Shown here piece by piece: positions 1 through 9,222 of a stretch of DNA of 64,000 nucleotides. Numbering within the stretch: position 1 is the first letter of the stretch; every line of letters starts with the position of its first letter. Origin of the DNA: Siphonodentalium dalli (lineage: Eukaryota > Mollusca > Scaphopoda > Gadilida > Siphonodentaliidae); assembly GCA_032622095.1 (NCBI GenBank), contig CP136067.1, positions 120,255,030-120,319,029 on the forward strand, read 5' to 3'. The notes below the pieces were generated by a model. That model saw only the letters and a program-made list of their open reading frames with translations, was not told the origin of the DNA and searched no databases. The position numbers and the translations under genes were made by a program.

Positions 1-94
1 TCATCTTCCTCAACAAATTGTGTCTAACATTCGGACAAGCATACGTTATCTCGAGTCTATGGATGACACGCCAGACTGAACACGTATCCGCATC

Positions 95-545
95 CGAACG
101 TTTTGATTTAGGTTACGTTCATACACTGTCAAGTTTGCACGGTATGGTTTGCACGTATTTTGTCATAAAAAACGATATGGTGCAATAATATGAACGGAAA
201 CAAGCACATAAAGGGCATATGTGCCACAGCTAACTACGTGAGAAGTATTATCTTTGTATTTCCATATGTATAGCGATGCTACCGGGGTTTGCCTATAACT
301 AAGATGCAATTATCTCGCAAGAATCAATCATACAGGTATTTGAATGCAAATGCTAGTAGCACCGTTTCAAGTGGAACAACAGAAATGTTACCTTCTCATG
401 TCGTTGGCTTTGGTAAAGATGCATGTTATATGCACATTTCTGTTCATATTCTGGCACCATGATTGTGATTTCTATGACGAAATGCCTGCAAAACATACCG
501 TGCAAACTTGCCAGCGTATGAAGGGACCTTTATGGTACGTTCACA
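95..545. repeat. Large imperfect inverted repeat (foldback)
   Basis: The left arm (about 95-293) is the reverse complement of the right arm (about 345-545) with roughly 70-75% match by eye, around a central spacer of about 50 nt. The best block is 127-168 against 475-516, with 5 mismatches in 42 positions. Open frames across this segment look incidental, because they run through the foldback. It could be a foldback-type or MITE-like element, or an old inverted duplication. I saw no clear terminal target-site duplication. Arm limits are approximate because similarity fades outward. Confidence 0.6.
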
Positions 546-883
546 CACTTGCATTTTTGCCTCGAATTCTTTTACAGGTATTTCGGAATACAGAAAGCTA
601 CAATGTGACCCGCCATATCAAATCCAGTCGTAAGTCGGGATTTTTTTACCCTGTGCCAATGCATTCTCTTATATATGCGAGTCGACCATAGGTCGCCTCG
701 CATATATAAGAGAATGCATTGGCATAACAATTTTTTATCATTTTTTTAAAATAAATGTTTCTGACAATTTTTAGGACATAAAATAAAAAAACATCCATTA
801 CCCTGCAGGGAGCCCCACACATATATAGAAGCATATAGAAGAGTTTCGTCTCCTCATGTTTGTCTGGGGCTCTGTATGGGTAT
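546..883. other. Intergenic stretch without recognised gene
   Basis: Apart from the hairpin at 654-724, this stretch is AT-rich, with T and A runs around 730-790. I recognised no coding region or RNA gene. It lies outside the segmental duplication that begins at about 884. Confidence 0.5.
654..724. repeat. Near-perfect 71-nt hairpin
   Basis: Bases 654-681 and 697-724 are exact reverse complements over 28 nt. Inside them, CGACC and GGTCG pair around a 3-nt loop ATA after a single T/C mismatch. The total stem is therefore about 33 bp plus one mismatch. The size resembles a microRNA precursor, but perfect pairing is more typical of a recent template-switch palindrome or a small foldback. No transcription signal was identified. 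Confidence 0.85.
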
Positions 884-1228
884 ATACTGTTTGTCTGTTA
901 TCAATGGCGGGGAAAACTGCCAGACGGATTTCGACGAAATTTGATACCTGTGGATACTTTTGTCCGGGGAGTGTTTTGGATGGGTCAAATAGTGACCCCG
1001 ACCTGACATTGACCTTCAACATGTTCAATTCAAGGTCAAATCGGGTAAAACGGACGAACTTTGATACCTTGGGGTACTTTTGTCGAGAGTGCGTTTTGGA
1101 CGGGTCGAATAGTTACCCCGACCTGACCTTGACCTTAAAAATGGTCAATTCAAGGTCAAATCGCGCCTTTCGACGGAAAGCAGAGGGGAAACAGCCCGGA
1201 CGAAGTCGGGCCCACCAGCTAGTAAATA
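884..1228 (+). repeat. Interspersed repeat of ~120-bp monomers, copy 1
   Basis: The core carries two to three tandem monomers of about 120 bp; for example, the motif TTTGATACC at 940 returns at 1060. Each monomer contains GGTCAA-rich, GACCCCGACCTGAC-type and TTTTGTCCGGGGAGTG-type blocks. The left side has TTTGTCTGTTATCAATGG, and the right end reads GGACGAAGTCGGGCCC then ACCAGCTAGTA. Related copies lie at 8,849-9,222, 22,866-23,121 and, inverted, 49,836-50,270. The family was not identified. Similar ends are familiar from invertebrate interspersed repeats, but I cannot name it. Confidence 0.75.
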
Positions 1229-3499
1229 TTTAATTGTATGCCTAGCCTGAATTCATGCCGTCTACCATCCGCTAACTACGGCTTACCAAACTCAAGTTCC
1301 AACTAGAAATGCCAATAGCAGTAAGTACACATCAGATACATAGACACACGTATGATTATATATTGGCAGATCTGAAAAGATGTAAAATCTTCCTAAGGGA
1401 GAACTCTACAAAGGTTTTCGTATACAATTAATGTTTATTTGCCAAAATATATTGGGCAGCTTGATAAATCCCCACTATATACATGTACATGTAAGTAACA
1501 TGTGATAATCACCAATATACACATGCAATAATGTACATCCATAAAATTGATTATCAGTGTCTCAATGTCAGTCTTCAATTTATAATCTAAAAATGCAACA
1601 CAAGTCAACATTCTAATACATAGTATATTAGGAATTGAGAAGTATAATATACCTTGCAATTATAGGGGTTGGTTACACAATTATGTTATATCGGATCAAA
1701 ATATGCATTGCGGTCGTTTCAAACCTAACACCAGTGATAGGTGGGACTATTATATCCGCTCCATTAATTAGATCACAATTTTACGAATACATGTCTACGC
1801 TTTAAATGAAAGGCGCGTATGTGGAAAATATGCTAATTAGCAACATAGATAAGAGAAAATAAAATGCAAATATGCACGCGGAGGCAGATGATTCAGTCGT
1901 TATCGAGGGTGTGTACGTATGTCAGTGCCTGGGCGCCTAAAATTTCACAAGTAAACTTTAAATAGCTTGGAAAATACAACATGTCAAACAACAAACATTA
2001 ACCTACTAGATACTATTGCAATCGGCATGTATGCAACATTGAGAAGAAAATTATGGTTGTAAATATTCAGTAATGTAGCTCCCCTGTGTCGCGTTCATGT
2101 GGTCTAAGTAGGTCGAAAAACTGCATGGAGACAGTATTCTCTGTACAGATCTGCAAAGATCTAGAGATGTGATAGCGAGTGAAATTAGATATTCTTAATT
2201 TTTCACGTAAACGCTATTTATTTAAAAAGCCTCTTCCAAACAATCACAAACACTAGTCATTGTTAAGTACAAATACAATCCCCTCGCACAACAATTACTT
2301 TGACTGCCACCCAATATGGCATGGATGTGGCAATTGTAAGTAGCAACATTTGTGCCCAAAGCTATGTGTAATTATAATTGTAAAACATTTTAACGGATCA
2401 CAAACTTGTTTATAAATCGATTTGCTACTATATGTTTGTGATCGACTCAAGTGTATCTAAACAGTGTCATTACATTAGGAAATGAATATTCCTTAAGACA
2501 TCTAAAATTTATTTACATGGAACTGTCCAATTAAATGTGTAGTGTACTTAGAGCTGAACAAAAAGATGTATGAAGTGACTGATTTAACCAAACATATTTG
2601 CCTCACAAAATGCTGTCACATTAACATTGCGCCTTGTAAAACCCTTCGCAATATCAACATGTGTGGGTCCAATTGATATTCACCTAATCTATAGTTCTGT
2701 ATTAACAGGCAGTATCCTTACTGATGAAAACATCAAAAGTAAAAGTCTGGATGATACTGCTGAACATCAAAACACATTCAGATCTCTCGACATATTCATA
2801 ATAGCATATCCATGGAATTGCTCATTTAGATATATAGTGTTCCCCTATCTGATAAAACAATGTGTAATTTGGCTGATTTTAATCCGACATCTTCCCCACA
2901 ACATGCTGTTACATTACCAATGCGACTAAGGACACCCTTCAAGATAGCAACCTATGTGGGTCGAATTGCTATTCACCGAACACTCATACTGAGTCCGTGC
3001 CTCCATAACTCTGACATATATATATACGCCAGTACCAGTAATCGTATGGTCGCAGAATGGCAGATCAAGAATTTCGAAGGTAGTGAGTTTGAACCCATGT
3101 TCAGACTGATACGCTTCCTAACCTCTCGGTGAAAGGGCTTCCCTTTTAAGGATGTCCCCGTAGCTGATGTGGTTAGGTCGTGGATAAGATCATTACAGTC
3201 TGGGCTAGACGATGTACCATTCCGATCGACACATGGCCATTTTGATAAGAAATGAGAATTTGTTCACGTTCACTGAGTTAAGCAAATGTGAGCAATGACC
3301 ACTCATAATGAGTCCGTGCCTCCATAACTCTCACATATATATTTACCAACCATGTTCCTTGCTGACCTAATCATCAAAGGCAAGGTTACAAACCCTATAT
3401 AACAAGTAATATTACAGCTCAATGCGAGTTACCTTTATGAACACTTTCGGAATTTTCTTCGCGAAATCTAATTAAGTTTTATATTATCTGTAGTTCTTT
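1229..3499. other. Non-coding part of the duplication, no gene recognised
   Basis: I see no recognisable gene. A 100-codon frame at 2,627-2,929 differs from its duplicate at 10,529-10,915 by a one-base indel near 2,641 and matches no family I know. The segment holds a direct repeat pair (2,611-2,685 and 2,904-2,978). A CCATAACTCTCACATATATA-type motif also recurs, near 3,003 and 3,322. The sequence around 3,154-3,230 faintly resembles a tRNA but does not fold as one. Confidence 0.5.
2611..2978 (+). repeat. Diverged direct repeat pair, 293 bp apart
   Basis: The first arm is 2,611-2,685 and the second 2,904-2,978. Both run from TGCTGT(C/T)ACATTA through a TGTGGGTC(C/G)AATTG block to ATTCACC, with roughly 75% match. 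The pair is preserved in the duplicate copy near 10,597-10,965. The spacing is close to the ~290-bp spacing between modules of the satellite farther on, which may be coincidence. Confidence 0.6.
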
Positions 3500-6400
3500 G
3501 TTGAGTAACTCCGTTATTTCCAATATACGGGTTTTAATTTTTTTCTTCAGTTTTGTGATCTGCTTCTCTCCAAGATTTCTATTATAAATTTCATCTGATT
3601 TGGAAAACAAATTTGGTTCCATGGACCACCCCTCTGCTTAACCCACAATACTGAACCGAAACTGGCCAAATTTGGCGCACTACTTGCGCTCTTTATTCCG
3701 GTCACATCGGCTTATGATTCGACCTCCAATAACGTGAAAGTTCGGAGGAGTTCAGGTTGCGAGTCGTTTGGTCCGTAACGGTAACGTTGAAGGCCTAAAA
3801 ATGTAACTCTGGAATATTTAAATGGATTTTCGAAATTCTTTCAGTTTCGTGATCGGCTTATGCTGTATAATTTTATATTCTACCTCCCATTAGTTTATGA
3901 GTATTTGCAGTCAAACGGAAAACTGCCTCAATAGAAAAACAATATACTTCCTTGGTTACACCATGGAAGTATAATAATAGAAAAAATATTGAGATGAAAG
4001 AATCGCAGTTTAGTAACACAAAATGTTCAGTTGTGTGACCATGTGTTATCCTGGCTTTTGTATTTTCATCTGACGTGTATGGGAGTTACCCCTCCCCTGC
4101 CTCGAAACTGTGTGACGGGATAAGCACATTGTCAACCCCGGCTCAAAATGCGAACTTTGAGGGCCCGTAACTTCGTTAATTACCAACGGATTTTAAAACT
4201 GTTTTCAGTTTTGTGATCTGCTGCTCTCAGAGATGCGATGGTATGGATTTCATCTGATTCAGAGACGAATAACATTTTTGAAATTGACAAGCATATGTGC
4301 CCAATTTTAAACTTTGAGGGACCAAATCTCCGACATTTTCCAACGGATTAACGATCTGTTTTCAGTTTCCTAATCAGCTTGTATTGTAGATGTTATATTC
4401 CAAGTTTCATCTGATTCTGAGACCAAAAACAATTTGGGACCTGGGTCCACCCCCTCCCCAAACCCACAATACTGAACCGAACCTGGAAGATTTTGGCGCA
4501 CTACTTGCGCTCGTTATTCCAGTCACACCAGCGTGTGATACGGCTTTTAATGTCGGATACTTTCAGAGGAGTCGCGGTCGTTTATATGAAGACTCTGCGA
4601 AGACAGCGCGGACAATATTCGTCATGCATCTATGGCACATAACTCATTTACCCCAACATAAGTACCAACTTTCAGTTCGATACTCCCCATATGTTCAGAT
4701 ATTAAGGCGTTGCAAAAGTGTCGAGTATAATAATAATAATAGTGAAACAAATATTTTTTTTAAATTTCACTCCGTGGTAAAGCGTTGGGCCGAACTCGCG
4801 ACATCTTCATTTGCTGTATCCCTTAGATGCCTACGATCCCTAGAAATTTCACGGTCCTCCTCCCATTAGTTTCTGAGTATTTGCAGTCAAACGGAAAACT
4901 GACTCAATAGAAAAACAATATACTTCCTTGGTTACACCATGGAAGTATAATAATACTGAAACATAATCCGAAAAGGGCCATAACTCTACTAAGAAACATT
5001 GGGCGGAAATCCGGATACCATTATATTTAGTATACTTCGATGCCTATATTCGCTAGAGATTTCGCGTTCCTACTTCAATCAGTTTCTGAGTATTTCGAAA
5101 TAAACGGAAAACGACCTCAGTAGAAAAAACAATATACTTCCTTGGTTACACCATGGAAGTATAAAAATAGGGCAAATCATGAGCTGAATAAATCGCAGTT
5201 TATGGACGGAAAATATGAAGTAGGATGATTATATCTTTCCCTTAACATGTGTGGGTTGATCTCAAATGTTTGGAAGTGACCCCACCCCTGCCTCGAAATT
5301 GGGTGACGGGATTGGGAAATTGTCAAACCCGGCCCAAAATGCGAATTTTGAAAGTCCGTAACTCCGTTATTTTCCAGTGGATTTTAAAATTGTTTCGAGT
5401 ATTGTGATCAGCTACTTACATTGAGTCTTTGTTATAATGTTTGTCTGATTCAGAGACGACTAACATTTTGTTTATTGGAAAGAATACGGGCGCACATTCA
5501 AAGTTTGAGGCCCCAAATATCCGCCATTTTTTAATGGATTTACGATCGGTTTTTAGTATTATGATCAACGTGTATGGTAGATGTTATATACCGAGTTTCA
5601 TATCAATTCGGAGACGGAATAAATTTTGGTACCTCGGACCACCCCTCCCCTGACCCACAACACTGAACCGACACTTGCAAAATTTGGCACATCGCGTGCA
5701 CTCTTCAGACCGCACGCACTGGGATATCAGATGACATCCTTAGTTATACATTTTCGGAGCAGATGTGTACACAAGTATATGGGCCCAAATTTGCATTGTT
5801 TGAAGGTCCGCAACTCTGTCATTTTTCAATGGATTTTCGAAATTCGTTCAGTTTCTATATCGGTTGGCGGTATAGATGTTATAATCCAAGTTTCATCTGA
5901 TTCGGAGAAGAATAAAAAATTGGTACCCCGGATCGCCCCTCCGCTGACACACAACACTGAACCGACACAGACAAAATTTGGCACACCGCGTGCTCTCTTC
6001 AGACCGTCCGCACTGGGATATCAGATGACATCCTAAGTTCGACATCTTCAGAGGAGATGTGTTCACAAGCACATGGGCCCAAATTGCAAACTTTGAGGGC
6101 ATGTAACTCTTGCATTTCTTCTCGGACTTCAAAAATCCTTTCCGGTACGGGTTCGTTTTCGTTCAGGGAATCCACATACTTAAATAGATGAATGTCAATC
6201 AAGACTTTTTTTTTCGAAACTTTTGCCCCCACCCCAGCGTCAAAATATATGTCCGACCCTGTCCAATTTGCTTTCTCAAACTAAACTGACAACGGTCAAA
6301 ACGACTGTGAAATCCAAATGCAGTTATCTGGAATGATACGAGAGGACAGCCTAGTAAATCAAATAGAGGTTTGCCTATTTATGGGCGGTAACTCCGCAGG

Positions 6401-7076
6401 GAAAGCGCGGACACAAGTTTTGATGCCCGTGGGCAGTAGGGCATATCGAGGTGTGCATACGGTCCAATTTTCGATAATCTGCTCCTTATAATTTCCGAGA
6501 TAGTAAAGTGACATTTTTTCATATAAAGGGAGATAACTCAGCTGGGTAAATGCGGACAATATTCGTTGTATGCCGATAGGTTAGAACTCATTGATCCCAT
6601 CATATGTATAAACTTTCAGTTCAATACTCCCCATACTTTCAGGTATTAGGGCGTTGCAAAAGTGTCGAGTATAATAACAAATAATAATGAAAAATAATCG
6701 TAAAAGGGCCATAACTCCGTCAAAAAACATTGCGCCGAATTCCGGATACCATTATATTTAGTAGACCTCCGATGCCTACATTCGCTAGAGATTTCGCGTT
6801 CCTACTGCAATTAGTTTCTGAGTATTTCCAAATAAACGGAAAACGACCCCAGTAGAAAAACAATATACTTCCTTGGTTACACCATGGAAGTATAATAATG
6901 AAAAATAATCGTAAAAGGGCCATAACTCCGTCTAGAACCCTTAGACCGGTATGCGGATACCTTTATTTTTAGTAGACCTTAGATGCCTACAATCGCTAGA
7001 GATTTCGCGTTCCTACTGCAATTAGTTTCTCTGAGTATTTCAAAATAAACGGAAAACGACCGCAGTAGAAAAACAA
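3500..7076 (+). repeat. Diverged satellite block A
   Basis: This is an older, degenerate stretch of the ~1.73-kb satellite family. Complete 31-bp palindromes lie at 3,943-3,973, 4,919-4,949, 5,133-5,163 and 6,864-6,894. They delimit segments of 976, 214, 1,731 and about 180 bp. Only 5,164-6,894 has the canonical unit length; the short segments duplicate just the last ~200 bp of a unit. Modules such as TCCAAGTTTCATCTGATTCG, GGACCACCCCTCCCC and GGGCCATAACTCC recur. Units are clearly more diverged from one another than within arrays 2 and 3. Confidence 0.85.
4950..5163 (+). repeat. Tail-only short satellite unit
   Basis: This segment lies between two palindromes and is only 214 bp long. It contains the module that normally precedes the palindrome: GGGCCATAACTC, then ATCCGGATACCATTAT, then CGCTAGAGATTTCGCG, then AGTTTCTGAGTATTT and TAGAAAAA. 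The duplicate at 12,914-13,109 is shorter by a 17-bp deletion. It suggests deletion or duplication between palindromes. Confidence 0.75.
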
Positions 7077-7125
7077 TTACAACTAGAGGTCTGATTCCAT
7101 CAAATCAGATATACTTCCATGGTAT
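7077..7125 (+). repeat. Satellite terminus, copy 1
   Basis: This is the end of diverged block A. It starts with AACTAGAGGTCTGATTCC and ends with TATACTTCCATGGTAT. TCTGATT (7,090-7,096) and AATCAGA (7,103-7,109) can pair. The same segment, with a few substitutions, ends array 1 (22,799-22,842) and array 2 (48,635-48,679). Here the 31-bp palindrome that normally precedes it has been lost: AAAAACAAT joins directly to TACAACTAGAGG. Confidence 0.8.
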
Positions 7126-7516
7126 CGGCATTTCAATGGGTGTACTCTATATATCATATAGTTCGAACAAGCGTGGCAGTGTTTATGCCATTCTAAAGTA
7201 TCATGTTACTAACCGACTGACAGTGCGGTGCCCCAAGCCAAACGTTTAGATCGATTCGGTGGGGCTATATTTTAGGGCCACTTACCACACCTCCCAAGGA
7301 TGCCAACATTCTGTCCGACAGTCACGAAATTTTGCTTGTCGGATACTATAATAAGGTAATGAGATATAATACTTAACTCATTCCATATTATATGGCAGTA
7401 TTCGATCTATGAGATAAGGCTTCGGTTATATTTGGTAGAGATAGGATGTCATCGTATTCAAGAGCAAAATATTATAAAGCATGTTGAGGGATTTTGAAAA
7501 TTCTGTCAAGTTAGGA
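7126..7516. other. Spacer downstream of block A
   Basis: No gene recognised. The part around 7,190-7,350 is weakly similar, about 65-70% by eye, to 48,830-48,985, which also lies downstream of a satellite terminus. Both contain a GGATGCC element followed by GTCACGAAATTT. Confidence 0.4.
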
Positions 7517-7518
7517 TG

Positions 7519-7571
<53 letters not shown>
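7517..7571. repeat. (GA)n microsatellite
   Basis: An almost uninterrupted GA dinucleotide tract of about 55 bp, with single-base interruptions near 7,540 and 7,551. It directly abuts the degenerate tandem repeat that follows. Confidence 0.95.
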
Positions 7572-7572
<1 letters not shown>

Positions 7573-8260
7573 TATCGGTTAAACTGCGATCGGTGGAATC
7601 TGCTAAACTGTAATCGAGTATTTGCTGAACGCGATTTTGAACTGTTGAACAGGGGTGGATGTCCGTTAAAATGTTAATTGTGTTCCATCTCTGTACTTGG
7701 TTATGGCCCATCGATTGCAAGTCATTTGCATAACCTATACCTGACTATCATATAGTTAAAAATCGGTTAAGCTACTTTCGGGGGATCTGCTGAACAGTAT
7801 CCGATGAAGTGCCGAACGTGATTTTAAACTGGGTGGAAGTCGGTGCAATAGTATTCCCTCCCTATATTTGGTTTTGGTCCATCGATTAAAATTCATTTGC
7901 ATTACCTATACCCGACAATCGTCGTTAAAAATATGTTAATCTGCGTTCGGGGTAATCTGCTGAACTGTACGTAAAGTGCTGAATGGGAATTTAAACTGTT
8001 GAACTGTGGTGGAGGTCGGTCAATTGTGATCCATCCCTGTACTTGGACCATCGATTACAAGTCATTTGCACAACCTATACTCTGCTGACTTCGTTAAATT
8101 GAGCTAAACTGCGTTCACAAGAATCGACTGAACTGCAGCAACCGAATTGCTGAACAGGATGTTTAACTGCTGGACGGGCATGGCGGATGGTCAAACGGTT
8201 CCGCAATCTTGTATTGGGAAATAACATATATATCGTTACAATTGAGTTAAACTGAACTCA
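7572..8260 (+). repeat. Degenerate tandem repeat, ~145-190 bp period
   Basis: Four to five diverged copies start near 7,572, 7,761, 7,931, 8,097 and 8,240. Shared landmarks are a GGTTAAACTGCG-like start, ATCTGCTGAACTG, TTTAAACTGTTGAAC, CATCGATTACAAGTCATTTG and CAACCTATAC. Copies are roughly 65-75% alike. The last copy is incomplete. The family was not recognised and is unrelated in sequence to the 1.73-kb satellite. Confidence 0.75.
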
Positions 8261-8663
8261 GGTAATATCCTTGTATGTTGTAACCTGCTGCCAAATAGCT
8301 GATTCAGCATTTTAGGTGCATCCAGTCAGGTATGTGCGCACTGAGGTTAATGAAAAGGTCGCGTGACATGTATGGTGAAATAAACTGACAGACATGGATG
8401 TACAAGATCTTATTTCAATTGCCAGAGACATTTTATTCGAATTGGAGTGGTGCTTGGTCACGGAACACGGCCAGAAAATTACACGTTCGATGGTGAATAC
8501 GAAACCGTCACATTTATTTAATATTAGGAGTGACATGTTCTGTTCATCCTTTTCACTCGATGATCTATTATGTGCATTGAATCGAGGCATTGTATCAGCT
8601 TCAATTTGTTCTGACATGTTGTTCTTGTTTACAGCTGTATGGGACTGACACTCCTAGTAAAAT
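8261..8663. other. Unassigned region with short open frames
   Basis: An 84-codon frame on the plus strand (8,394-8,648) and a 101-codon frame on the minus strand (8,312-8,617) overlap almost completely. Neither product is familiar. A TTGTTCTTGTTTACAG stretch ending near 8,633 resembles a splice acceptor, but one weak site does not establish an exon. Apart from its flanks, this is the least repetitive part of the window's first half, so a diverged gene fragment cannot be excluded. Confidence 0.25.
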
Positions 8664-8822
8664 ACCCTTCTGAGTTTTCCTTCTTGTATATGCATGTCCA
8701 ATACACCCTGTATACAAAACTGAAATTCCTTCAGAGTTTTCCTTCTGGTCTCTGTATATGTATAACACTCCCAGATTAATGTTGAAATCCCATCGGAGCT
8801 TTCCTTCTGGTATATGTACTCA
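8664..8822 (+). repeat. Three imperfect ~62-bp tandem repeats
   Basis: Copies begin near 8,665, 8,727 and 8,788. Each has a CCTTCTGAGTTTTCCTTCT-like block followed by GTATATG and a less conserved tail. The repeat was not recognised. It sits just upstream of the second ~120-bp-monomer repeat. Confidence 0.6.
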
Positions 8823-8848
8823 TGAACTGATTTTCCCTTTCATATATC

Positions 8849-9222
8849 TAATATATATTTTGGGACTTCTGTCTGTTTGTCTGTCTGTTTGTCTGTTATC
8901 AATGGCCGGGAAAACTGCCAGACGGATTTCGACGAAATTTGATAACTGTGGATACTTTTGTCCGGGGAGTGTTTTGGATGGGTCAAATAGAGACCCCGAC
9001 CTGACATTGACCTTCAACATGGTCAATTCAAGGTCAAATCGGGTAAAACGGACGAACTTTGATACCTAGGGGTACTTTTGTCGAGAGTGCGTTTTGGACG
9101 GGTCGAATCGTTACCCCGACCTGACCTTCACCTTAAAAATGGACAATTCAAGGTCAAATCGCGCCTTTCGGCGGAAAGCAGAGGGGAACAGCCCGGACGA
9201 AGTCGGGCCCACCAGCTAGTAA
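8849..9222 (+). repeat. Interspersed repeat of ~120-bp monomers, copy 2
   Basis: This copy has a more complete left end than copy 1: ATATATTTTGGGACTTCTG is followed by repeated GTCTGTTT, then the TATCAATGGCCGGGAAAACTG block and two tandem ~120-bp monomers. It ends at ACCAGCTAGTAAATATT. From about 8,882 it is part of segmental duplication copy B. An inverted, more complete relative inserted in flank U (49,836-50,270) supports these ends. Confidence 0.75.

Larger units (their letters stand above)
884..5890 (+). repeat. Segmental duplication, copy A
   Basis: This segment aligns to 8,882-13,836 at about 95-98% identity by eye, in direct orientation, with an offset of 7,998 falling to 7,945 through small indels. 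Examples are 16 bp present only here near 1,398, 5 bp missing near 1,965, and losses of 9, 14 and 17 bp in copy B near 4,595, 4,745 and 4,955. It includes the ~120-bp-monomer repeat, about 2.2 kb of non-repetitive DNA and the start of a diverged satellite block. Similarity to copy B drops after about 5,880-5,930, where this copy becomes nearly identical to 16,608 onward instead. Confidence 0.85.

Noticed and set aside
344-691. 115-codon plus-strand frame as a gene
   Set aside because: It runs through the right arm of the foldback and into the perfect hairpin, has no recognisable domain, and its composition is that of AT-rich non-coding DNA.
3154-3230. Possible tRNA gene (also 11,141-11,217)
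   Set aside because: There is a vague A-box-like start, but the B box is disrupted, the acceptor ends do not pair, and no anticodon arm can be placed with confidence.
8312-8648. Exon of a host gene
   Set aside because: Open frames exist on both strands with no known domain, and only one weak splice-acceptor-like site was found.
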